The position numbers and the translations under genes are program-made. From contig JAFGTI010000104.1 of assembly GCA_016934175.1 (NCBI GenBank), forward strand, positions 1 through 10,473: DNA of 10,473 bases. Reading direction: 5' to 3'. A model generated the notes under the pieces. The model searched no databases. It worked only from the letters and a program-made list of their open reading frames with translations, and was not told where the DNA came from. This document shows, piece after piece, positions 1 to 6,742 of the stretch. The DNA comes from Acholeplasmataceae bacterium. Its GTDB lineage: Bacteria; Bacillota_I; Bacilli_A; Acholeplasmatales; Acholeplasmataceae. Position 1 is the stretch's first letter; each line of letters starts with the position of its first letter.

Positions 1-626
1 AAATAACCTGATGTAGCTGCAGCATTACCTACAGTAATTGTTGTATCAGTAATACCTTGAACAATAACTGGGCGAATCTTATAAGGAACAAATGCTATTT
101 TTGTTTCCCAAGTTAATGTGACAATACCAGTTTCATTTAAAGCTGCACTGTTAAACCCACTTACTGCATAATCAGTAACAATTTCTTTATCACCATTATT
201 ATAAACAGCTTCTACAACTAAACCAGTTGTATCAAAGTCTTCACTGATCACATAGATTTGTTTGTCAGGACGTTCAAGAACTTGAATGTAAAGAAGTTCT
301 TTGTCAGCATCTGGATCGAATACTGTAACTGTAAATGTGACTGATTTATCACCATATGCAAGTGTTAAAGTCTTTAATCCAACAGTAGCTGAAGCAAATC
401 CAGTAATTACGAAATCATCACTGGTTAAAACTTTTTCAGTACCATCTGACATCATTGCTTTAACTTCTAATCCTGCTAAATCTAGTTCATCATCGATTAC
501 ATATTCGTCTTTGGTAATAGGCGTTACAATGACTAGACTTTCAACTGTAGCCTCGGCAGTATCTGTACAAGCACCTAATCCGAGGGCACCGAATAAAACT
601 AGTAAAACTAAAAATATTCGTTTCAT
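1..626 (-). CDS. Ig-repeat lipoprotein, probable LivJ-type solute-binding protein (C-terminus cut off)
   Basis: Seen: the frame is open from ATG at 626 to the left edge (208 residues). A good AAGGAGA ribosome site lies just upstream (complement of about 631-638). Residues 1-20 form a lipoprotein signal peptide: K2 R3, a hydrophobic stretch, then lipobox L17-G-A-C20. Residues about 28-102 and 110-190 are two tandem beta-rich repeats of the bacterial Ig-like Big_3/Big_4 style (motifs such as DLAGLEVKAMMSDGTEKV and DTTGLVVEAVYNNGDKEIV). At residue 191 comes GITDTTITVGNAAATSGY, which resembles the first strand of LivJ/Peripl_BP_6 receptors (typically G-V-T-D-T-x-I-x-I-G-x-x-x-x-x-S-G). Inferred: this is the membrane-anchored solute receptor of the importer encoded just upstream, with the Ig modules acting as a spacer from the membrane. 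It lies 66 nt after livF in the same direction. The receptor domain itself is outside the window, so that part rests on an 18-residue match. It could otherwise be a plain Ig-repeat surface lipoprotein. Confidence 0.8.
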   Translation of the reverse strand, partial: MKRIFLVLLVLFGALGLGACTDTAEATVESLVIVTPITKDEYVIDDELDLAGLEVKAMMSDGTEKVLTSDDFVITGFASATVGLKTLTLAYGDKSVTFTVTVFDPDADKELLYIQVLERPDKQIYVISEDFDTTGLVVEAVYNNGDKEIVTDYAVSGFNSAALNETGIVTLTWETKIAFVPYKIRPVIVQGITDTTITVGNAAATSGY

Positions 627-666
627 ATTATCTCCTTTTTTGCCTTTTGGCATATTATTATTATTT

Positions 667-682
667 CTGTCCACATGAACAG
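667..682 (-). other. Small hairpin between livF and the lipoprotein gene
   Basis: In the mRNA sense this reads CTGTTC-ATGT-GGACAG, a 6-bp stem with one G-U pair and a 4-nt loop, inside the 66-nt livF/lipoprotein gap. It is followed by AAATAATAATAATAT rather than a U run, so it is not a convincing terminator. It could be a processing or 3'-end stabilising element that lets the receptor gene be expressed at a different level from the ATPase genes, but that is inference only. Confidence 0.25.
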
Positions 683-691
683 CTAGTAACC

Positions 692-1462
692 TTATTTTTG
701 TGAACCAAGGTAAGCATTAACAAGTTCTTGATCTTGCATGAGTTCTTGCCCGGTTCCTTCTTTCTTAACTAAACCTAATTCTAGAAGATAAGCATAATCT
801 GCAATCTTCAAAGTTTGATATGCATTTTGCTCTACGATAAGGATAGTCTTTCCTTTCTTCTTTATTTGCTCAATAATTTGAAAGATATCTCTTACAATCA
901 AGGGAGCAAGTCCAAGTGATGGCTCATCAAGTAATAGTAGTTTGGGCTTGCCCATAAGGGCCCTGCCAATAGCTAACATTTGTTGTTCCCCACCTGAAAG
1001 AGTTGAAGCTTGTTGTTTCTTTCTCTCACTTAAAATCGGGAAATATTGATAAACTTCTTTAAGTGATTCCTCAACTTGCTTTTTAACGCTCACTTTGATT
1101 TTTTTCTTGATACCATTTTGTTCAATTTCACGCGTTTCTGGCTTTAACGAATAAGCACCAACTCTTAGATTTTCTTCAACAGTAAGCCCAACTAAAATCA
1201 TTCTACCTTCTGGTGATTGCATTATCCCTTTTCCAGTGATTTTATGTGGATCACGATTTGTGATTTCTTCACCTTCAAATGTAATCGTTCCAGATTTTAT
1301 TTTTGTTGCTCCTGAAACACTTCGAATGAGTGTTGACTTTCCTGCACCATTTGCTCCAAGAATTGCAACTATTTTACCTACATTAACATCAAGATTTACA
1401 CCTTTGACTGCACGAATAATACCATAATCAATAATTAAATTTCTAATTTCTAATAATGCCAT
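692..1462 (-). CDS. livF: Liv/HAAT-family ABC transporter ATPase LivF
   Basis: Cytoplasmic ATPase subunit of a branched-chain-amino-acid type (HAAT) importer, pairing with LivG under the LivH/LivM channel. Visible motifs: Walker A GANGAGKS (36-43), Q-loop Q82 in MQSPEGR, signature LSGGEQQ (155-161), Walker B LLLLDEP (175-181, catalytic E180). At the H-loop position the sequence is VEQN (Q212). A glutamine here is normal for LivF, so it should not be read as a defect. The C-terminus ends in the family-typical NAYLGSQ. The protein has 256 residues against roughly 235 for ordinary LivF. The extra length is a lysine-rich insert at about 107-128 between the Q-loop and the signature. The start at 1462 has a GGGAGG ribosome site six bases away. 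It begins one base after the livG stop, so the two are translationally coupled. Confidence 0.95.
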   Translation of the reverse strand: MALLEIRNLIIDYGIIRAVKGVNLDVNVGKIVAILGANGAGKSTLIRSVSGATKIKSGTITFEGEEITNRDPHKITGKGIMQSPEGRMILVGLTVEENLRVGAYSLKPETREIEQNGIKKKIKVSVKKQVEESLKEVYQYFPILSERKKQQASTLSGGEQQMLAIGRALMGKPKLLLLDEPSLGLAPLIVRDIFQIIEQIKKKGKTILIVEQNAYQTLKIADYAYLLELGLVKKEGTGQELMQDQELVNAYLGSQK

Positions 1463-1463
1463 C

Positions 1464-2912
1464 TTATTCGCCTCCCAAATATGCTTCTTGGACTAATGGA
1501 TTAGATTGGATTTCTTTTGGCGTGCCCATAGCAAGTTTTTTTCCAAATGAGATAGCACAAATCGTATCACATATACTCATGACTAAACTCATATCATGTT
1601 CAACTAAGAATATTGTGCAATTATATTCACTTTGTATTTTTTTAATTGTTTTAGCTAAAGCCTCAGTTTCTGAATCATTTAATCCAGCTGCAGGTTCATC
1701 TAAAATAATCAAGTTTGGATTCGTCATCAAAGTTCTAGCTAATTCAATTCTCTTTAGCGTTCCATAAGGGAGTCCAATAGGATAAAAATCTTTATACATT
1801 AATAAATCAAGGTCAGCCAAAATCTTTTCTGCTTTAGACTTTAAAATTGATTCTTCTCTTTTAAAACCGAACGTTTGTAGTGAATGTGATAAGAAACTAG
1901 CACGATAAAGAGAATGTGCCCCAACTAACATGTTATCTAAGATAGATAATTCCCAAATCAATTCAACATTTTGGAATGTTCTTACAATACCTTGTCGAAC
2001 AACATTATGAACTTTGTAGTTATTCAATAAGAGAACATCATTTACTGAATTTCTATAAAAGATATTGCCTGTTCCTGATTTATAGAACTGAGTGATACAG
2101 TTAAATACTGTGGTCTTTCCAGCGCCATTGGGTCCAATTAAACCGAAGACTTCACCTTTTTTAACTTCAAAAGACAAGTTATCTACTGCTTTCAATCCAC
2201 CAAATTGCATCGTTAATTGATCAATTTTTAATATGGCATCATCGCTCATGACACTTTCAGTGACAATTGAAGGATCGATTAAATCCTTAATAAGTACTTC
2301 AACTTTAGCTATCTTCTTATTTAATACTTTGGTTAGACGTTGTTTTTTAAGTTCAGCTTTTTGCTTTACTTGTTCAACTTTTGTCTTAATTTCTTTATCG
2401 AGACTTTCTTCGAATTGTTTGAATTTCACACTATCTTCAATGATTTTTTCTTTATAAAGTTTAAGATTGATTTCTAATTGTCGCTCAGGTAATTTGCGTA
2501 ATTCATACTTTTTATATAGTTGAGTCAGTTTCTCTTTTTCTAAATACTCAACTTTACGCAATCTACTTTCAAGCTCTAATTGATGTGCCTTTTGATGTGC
2601 TTCAGTTTTATATTCTCTTTTGAATGCAGTTTTAACAGCTCTTTTTTTCCAATATATCTTTTCTTTTAGACGGTTAATTCCGGCCTCAGATACTCTTTTA
2701 ACATATTCGTGATTAGGTAGTGTAGATAATTCAGCTTGATATAACTCATCATCCATCATCATCTTATATATTTCTAGTTTTCTATTTTTTCTGTCATTCA
2801 GTCTTTTCTCTAATACTGGAACATAAGCTTCAGTGAGCTCAATTTGATATGAAAGGTTTGATATTTGTCTTTCTAGGAGTCGTTTTTTCTGTTGATTAAG
2901 CTTCTTTCCCAT
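1464..2912 (-). CDS. livG: LivG-type ABC ATPase with a long charged N-terminal helical extension
   Basis: The C-terminal half (about 225-482) is a complete LivG ATPase: Walker A GPNGAGKT (260-267), Q-loop Q314 in RTFQN, the LivG-style signature LPYGTLKRIE (381-390), Walker B LIILDEP (401-407, E406), H-loop H439 in LVEHD, and the terminal EAYLGG. The first about 222 residues have no counterpart in ordinary LivG (about 255 residues). They are very rich in Lys, Glu, Gln and Leu with long stretches lacking Pro or Gly, so probably helical or coiled coil and cytoplasmic, with no signal peptide. The long start is favoured: ATG 2912 has a strong GGAAGGAG site seven bases away, whereas the internal Met222 (2249), which would give a normal-sized LivG, has no ribosome site. 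The ORF overlaps the livM end by 17 nt and is followed by livF after 1 nt. Function of the ATPase half is secure; that of the extension is unknown. Confidence 0.92.
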   Translation of the reverse strand: MGKKLNQQKKRLLERQISNLSYQIELTEAYVPVLEKRLNDRKNRKLEIYKMMMDDELYQAELSTLPNHEYVKRVSEAGINRLKEKIYWKKRAVKTAFKREYKTEAHQKAHQLELESRLRKVEYLEKEKLTQLYKKYELRKLPERQLEINLKLYKEKIIEDSVKFKQFEESLDKEIKTKVEQVKQKAELKKQRLTKVLNKKIAKVEVLIKDLIDPSIVTESVMSDDAILKIDQLTMQFGGLKAVDNLSFEVKKGEVFGLIGPNGAGKTTVFNCITQFYKSGTGNIFYRNSVNDVLLLNNYKVHNVVRQGIVRTFQNVELIWELSILDNMLVGAHSLYRASFLSHSLQTFGFKREESILKSKAEKILADLDLLMYKDFYPIGLPYGTLKRIELARTLMTNPNLIILDEPAAGLNDSETEALAKTIKKIQSEYNCTIFLVEHDMSLVMSICDTICAISFGKKLAMGTPKEIQSNPLVQEAYLGGE

Positions 2913-3990
2913 AACGATACTCCTTCCATGATGTATTGAGTTTAGTGGCTATTTTTTTTGAAATGTTGATTAAATCACCAAATAACTTAACAACACCTCC
3001 AGGGTAAAACATAACTACTAAAATAATTAAAATGCCACTAAACATTAAATGTGCATTATTATATGTCTGAAAGAAAGGAATTCTTGAAAGCACAATATCT
3101 TTCAATCCAAAGACGATAAAGGTTCCAATTAAAACACCCCAAATATTTTTCGTACCACCAATAACTACAGCAGCTAAAACATTTAATGATAAGTCGATTC
3201 CCCAAGAATTCGGATATGAAGTGGTTGTTCTTACCATTTGAAGCATACCAGCTGTAACTGCGAACAATGTTGCTATTAAGAATGCTGTTAAGCGATATTT
3301 AAGAATACTGATTCCCATTGCTTGTGCAGCTGATGTACTATTTTTAATAGATAACATGGCTCTACCAGTTGGACTGTTTATGATATTTAGAATCCAAACC
3401 ATCGATACAATCATGAAAATAACAATTAAATAGTAAATTGGATTATAAATGGAAGAAGTCGAACTGAAAATTCCAATAAATTTAATTCCTTCAAATAATC
3501 TCATACCATTTGACCCACCTGTTAAAGGTGAGTTCACGAAGAAGTTTTTTAGGATTTCCGAAAGTCCCAGTGTAACAATCGCAAGATACATTCCCTCAAC
3601 CCGTAATGAGATAAACCCTACGAGTACGCCCAAGAAAAGTGCAACTGCTATTCCGATAAGAAAAGCAACTTCAGCTGGCATACCTGCGGTCTGGAATAAA
3701 TAACCAATTAAATAACTTCCTAAACCCATAAATCCAGCAGTTCCAAGAGAAGCTAGACCTGCATATCCTAATAATAACATGAAGCCCAAAGCCACCATAA
3801 ATCTAATCAATACCGGACTAATAAAATTAAGAAGCGATGGTCTAATAACACCAGTAGATCCAATAACTTGTAATAAAATTAGAAATACTCCTAAAACTAA
3901 TATTGGGAAGAAAGGGTGTTTTGCAGTCTTTTTGAAGTAAGCAACAAATCTACTGTAAGCATGTTGTGATTTTTTATTGATCATGTTCAT
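2896..3990 (-). CDS. livM: Liv/HAAT-family ABC transporter permease LivM
   Basis: Integral membrane subunit forming half of the import channel with LivH. The 364-residue protein has a basic cytoplasmic N-terminus and about eight or more hydrophobic spans (for example 27-47, 60-78, 84-100, 107-128, 184-205, 234-252, 270-298, 314-336). LivM hallmarks seen: GYAGLASLGTAGFMGLGSYL (75-94), EGMYLAIVTLGLSEI (132-146), TGGSNGM (157-163), the ATPase-contact loop around GRAMLSIKNSTSAAQAMGI (209-227), the VIGGTKNIWGVLIG motif (276-289) and FYPGGVVKLFG near the end. In the first motif the usual His of SLGHA is Thr84. Translation starts at ATG 3990 with AGAAGGTG upstream; a second ATG two codons in (3984) is possible. 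The gene begins 2 nt after livH stops and overlaps livG by 17 nt. Confidence 0.93.
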   Translation of the reverse strand: MNMINKKSQHAYSRFVAYFKKTAKHPFFPILVLGVFLILLQVIGSTGVIRPSLLNFISPVLIRFMVALGFMLLLGYAGLASLGTAGFMGLGSYLIGYLFQTAGMPAEVAFLIGIAVALFLGVLVGFISLRVEGMYLAIVTLGLSEILKNFFVNSPLTGGSNGMRLFEGIKFIGIFSSTSSIYNPIYYLIVIFMIVSMVWILNIINSPTGRAMLSIKNSTSAAQAMGISILKYRLTAFLIATLFAVTAGMLQMVRTTTSYPNSWGIDLSLNVLAAVVIGGTKNIWGVLIGTFIVFGLKDIVLSRIPFFQTYNNAHLMFSGILIILVVMFYPGGVVKLFGDLINISKKIATKLNTSWKEYRYGKEA

Positions 3991-3992
3991 GG

Positions 3993-4949
3993 CTACACCT
4001 TCTTCGCTATCTTCTTACCAAATAGTCCGATTGGCTTGATAAGAATGATGATTAAGATAATAAGATAGACAAATACTTTATAGTAGATTCCTAAATCGGA
4101 ATCCCCAATTTTGATTAATGGAGACACGATATAAGAAATTAAACTCAAGATTGGAATAATAATTGCTCCAATGATAGGGCCGAAGAATGTCGAAAATCCA
4201 CCTAAAATTGAGGCTAAGAATCCGTTAACCTGCATTTCAGTCATCATTGCAACAGAAACAGTTTGTGTTGTTGCATACAAGATTGCACCTAATGAACCTA
4301 AAGCTCCTGCAATTCCCCAACTGAGTGCTGTAATCATTTTCGTGTTGACGCCCATCATACTAGCAACCTTTTCATTAGAAGCCGTAGAACGCACACCAAG
4401 ACCCCATTTTGTATACTTTAGCGCAATGAATACGATAGATATGACAACTGTTGCAACTAGTATTGAAAAAAGATTATTTTCTTGCATTACGATGAATTGA
4501 TCACCAATAGGTATTTTTATATTTTCAGTAAAAAATCTAGGTATTGATGGCATATTAAGATCTGCTTTAAAAAATATAGTAGGTAATAATCCCATTAAAA
4601 ATAGAACGGATCCCATGGTAATCATTTGTTTCGTTAATATATTTGAGTAGCGTGATTTTCTAATCAAAACCACATCAATAAATACACCAATCAAAAACCC
4701 AACAATGATCCCACTGATGAAAGCCACCATCATTAATAAGAATACGCTGAAGTCAGGATAATGAATGATTAAATGTCTATTATATAAAACGGTTACGACA
4801 TATGCTGCACTTGTTGCAATCATACCTTGTGCAAAGTTTGTCGTAAATGAAGTTCTAAAAATCAACACAATAGCTAGAGTTACCAAAGCTAGTGGTGCTG
4901 CATCAGCTAATGCTAAGATGAGTCTATTAATGATTCCAATTAAATCCAT
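3993..4949 (-). CDS. livH: Liv/HAAT-family ABC transporter permease LivH
   Basis: The other channel-forming permease of the importer. It has 318 residues, almost wholly hydrophobic with about eight membrane spans. LivH-type motifs: TNFAQGMIATSAAYV (37-51, the equivalent of the NFAHGE..GAY motif), the cytoplasmic coupling loop WGLGVRSTASNEKVASMMGV (182-201) followed by WGIAGALGSLGAILY (211-225), and GFLASILGGFSTFFGPIIGA (243-262). The C-terminus IKPIGLFGKK matches the family ending. It starts 3 nt after the condensing-enzyme gene stops; its GGGGG-containing ribosome site is formed by the last codons of that gene, so translation is probably coupled. It ends with TAG, the only non-TAA stop I see, 2 nt before livM. 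The family carries branched-chain amino acids, other amino acids, urea, amides and some organic acids, so the substrate cannot be told from the permease alone. Confidence 0.93.
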   Translation of the reverse strand: MDLIGIINRLILALADAAPLALVTLAIVLIFRTSFTTNFAQGMIATSAAYVVTVLYNRHLIIHYPDFSVFLLMMVAFISGIIVGFLIGVFIDVVLIRKSRYSNILTKQMITMGSVLFLMGLLPTIFFKADLNMPSIPRFFTENIKIPIGDQFIVMQENNLFSILVATVVISIVFIALKYTKWGLGVRSTASNEKVASMMGVNTKMITALSWGIAGALGSLGAILYATTQTVSVAMMTEMQVNGFLASILGGFSTFFGPIIGAIIIPILSLISYIVSPLIKIGDSDLGIYYKVFVYLIILIIILIKPIGLFGKKIAKKV

Positions 4950-4952
4950 AAT

Positions 4953-5978
4953 TTACCCCCATCTTATGATGTTTGCTGCCCATACATAACCTATACCAGC
5001 AGCTAACATACATATAACAGTGCCATCTTTGACCTGTCCTGATTTTAATGCCAAATGAAGAGATAGAATTTGATCGATTTGACCAATATGTCCATAATCT
5101 TCTAAATATATTGATTGATTAGGTTTAAGATTTAACTCAGCAAGCATCGATTCATGACCAGAACGTTTGATATGTAGAATATCTAAATATCCAATATCTT
5201 TACGTTCCAATTTTGATTTTCTTAAAGATTCATCAATACATTTATACCAATTGGGCATAGAAACTTCATTTAATCTTTTCTTCATTTTGACAGCATCCAT
5301 GAGTCTAAGAGATTTTTTAGCCTCATCAATATTATCTAGCGTAATTGGATTGCATAAGCCCCCAATTGCGACACCAGCAGTTCTTGATAAGGAGCCATCA
5401 CCAATAATATGAGAACCCAATAGGAGATTTTTTGGATGATTCTTTTTTAAAATGATGGCTCCCCCGCCTGCACCTAAATTAAACATCATGGACATGTCTT
5501 TATCTTCATAATCAATGAAATCGCCATTGCGATATCCACCTACAACCATAATCATATGAATCTCATCATCAGCGATGAGCATATCTTTTGCTATTTTCAT
5601 AGCGGATACAGTAGTACAACAACGATTTTGTAAATCAATACCCCATGCATTCGTAGCTCCAATTCGATCTTGGATATATAATGCAGAAGTTGTTAATGGA
5701 TATTCTTTCCATTCTTCCGTTACACTTAAAATTACTTGAATTTCAAGTGGATCTATTCCTGTATTTTTTAAAGCATCTAGAGCAGCTAAAGCACCCATTT
5801 CCTGAGTACCATCTTGAGGTAATTTACCAGGTACTGTCTTTTCTTGAATACCTAATTTTTCGATAACTGCTGTTTCGCTCCATATGCCTTTGGTTTTATC
5901 ACTGATTTCTCTAGCTGTCATTCGACCTCTAGGTAAATATATACCAGTACCAACAATGCCTATTTGGACATTTTCCAT
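4953..5978 (-). CDS. Ketoacyl-synthase-III-like (FabH/HMG-CoA synthase superfamily) condensing enzyme
   Basis: A 341-residue thiolase-fold protein of the KASIII/HMG-CoA synthase group. The N-terminus IGIVGTGIYLPRGRMTAREI and KLGIQEKTVP (41-50) match the family opening. The nucleophile is probably C120 in DLQNRCCTTVSA (115-126), in the position of FabH's DVNAACAGF; C121 is adjacent. NLGAGGGAIIL (167-177) is the usual glycine-rich strand. The catalytic His is likely H269 in ILHIKRSGHE. The FabH NTSAA asparagine position is occupied by H297 in EDYGHIGQIDQ (293-303), so the Cys-His-Asn triad is altered. The C-terminus AAGIGYVWAANIIRWG is the closing glycine-loop strand. It probably forms or cleaves a C-C bond on acyl-CoA (or acyl-ACP), together with the thiolase and reductase upstream. 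The gene lies 24 nt after the dehydrogenase with a modest AGGT ribosome site. Superfamily confident; exact reaction unknown. HMG-CoA synthase is an alternative I find less likely. Confidence 0.8.
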   Translation of the reverse strand: MENVQIGIVGTGIYLPRGRMTAREISDKTKGIWSETAVIEKLGIQEKTVPGKLPQDGTQEMGALAALDALKNTGIDPLEIQVILSVTEEWKEYPLTTSALYIQDRIGATNAWGIDLQNRCCTTVSAMKIAKDMLIADDEIHMIMVVGGYRNGDFIDYEDKDMSMMFNLGAGGGAIILKKNHPKNLLLGSHIIGDGSLSRTAGVAIGGLCNPITLDNIDEAKKSLRLMDAVKMKKRLNEVSMPNWYKCIDESLRKSKLERKDIGYLDILHIKRSGHESMLAELNLKPNQSIYLEDYGHIGQIDQILSLHLALKSGQVKDGTVICMLAAGIGYVWAANIIRWG

Positions 5979-6002
5979 AGGAATACCTGCTTTCTTGTGA
6001 TT

Positions 6003-6725
6003 TTATAAGCGCATGCCACCATTAGCATTGATTGTCTGTCCGGTAATATAGGAAGCATCATCAGAAGCCAAGAATAAAGCTACACTTGCTATTTCCTCTG
6101 GTTGTCCTAAACGTTTTAACATAGTTAACTTAGCAAATTCATCAAGAAGATCTTGAGGAATGGTTTTTAATATATCCGTCATAATATAACCTGGAGCAAT
6201 TGCATTAACTCTAACATTTGCACCTTTTCTAGCAAATTCTTTTGCCCATGTCATTGTCAAACCAATGACACCAGCTTTTGTTGCTGCATAATTTGCTTGT
6301 CCGATATTACCAAATACACCAACTACAGAAGAAATATTGATGATTGAACCATAACCATTAACTTCCATAAGTGGACCAAATAAACGTGTCATATTAAATA
6401 CACCTTTTAAATTGACATCAAGAACTGCATTCCATTGGTCATCAGTCATTTTTCTAGTCATAGCATCTTTTGTAATACCGGCATTATTGACAAGAATATC
6501 AACTTTACCGTATTTAGCAACGACTTCATCATAAAAAGCTTTAACCGCTTCAGTATCTGTCACATTAAGATGATATCCAAAAACATTTTTTTCTGTATAG
6601 GTGAGTTCACCCATATCAGCTGCAATTACTTTTGCACCTTCTTTTGCAAATGCAATGGCCATTGCCATGCCTAAACCTTTTGCGCCACCAGTGACAACAG
6701 CGACTTTATGATCTAATTTTCCCAT
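6003..6725 (-). CDS. fabG: FabG/PhaB-like 3-oxoacyl (acetoacetyl-CoA) reductase, SDR family
   Basis: Classical short-chain dehydrogenase of 240 residues, close to the FabG/PhaB type that interconverts 3-oxoacyl and 3-hydroxyacyl thioesters. Seen: nucleotide-binding TGGAKGLG (12-19), NNAG (80-83), and catalytic tetrad N105 (DVNLKG), S133 (NISSVVG), Y146 and K150 (NYAATK). FabG-like stretches are GNIGQANYAATKAGVIG and NAIAPGYIMTDI, and the ending is GQTINANGGMRL. Strand beta-2 ends in AAD (D37), which in this family usually means NAD(H) rather than NADP(H) preference. Beside a thiolase and a KASIII-like enzyme, it is more likely to act on CoA thioesters than in housekeeping fatty acid synthesis, where fabG normally sits with fabD and acpP. 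A GAGGAG ribosome site lies about ten bases before ATG 6725. The start is 17 nt after the thiolase stop. The symbol is by similarity only. Confidence 0.9.
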   Translation of the reverse strand: MGKLDHKVAVVTGGAKGLGMAMAIAFAKEGAKVIAADMGELTYTEKNVFGYHLNVTDTEAVKAFYDEVVAKYGKVDILVNNAGITKDAMTRKMTDDQWNAVLDVNLKGVFNMTRLFGPLMEVNGYGSIINISSVVGVFGNIGQANYAATKAGVIGLTMTWAKEFARKGANVRVNAIAPGYIMTDILKTIPQDLLDEFAKLTMLKRLGQPEEIASVALFLASDDASYITGQTINANGGMRL

Positions 6726-6734
6726 TTATTTTTT

Positions 6735-6740
6735 CTCCTC
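6735..6740 (-). promoter_or_regulatory. Ribosome binding site of the dehydrogenase gene
   Basis: Complement reads GAGGAG, nine bases before ATG 6725 and between the thiolase stop and the dehydrogenase start. It confirms that the dehydrogenase has its own strong translation initiation within the operon. Confidence 0.7.
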
Positions 6741-6742
6741 GA

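Noticed and set aside
301..678. Plus-strand ORF of 125 codons opposite the lipoprotein
   Set aside because: It has no recognisable protein features. The minus-strand frame has a ribosome site, lipobox and repeat structure.
1464..2249. Separate LivG starting at Met222 (ATG at 2249), with the helical part as an independent gene
   Set aside because: No ribosome site before 2249, no stop codon between the two parts, and a strong site at 2912. Kept as one gene, with the alternative noted.
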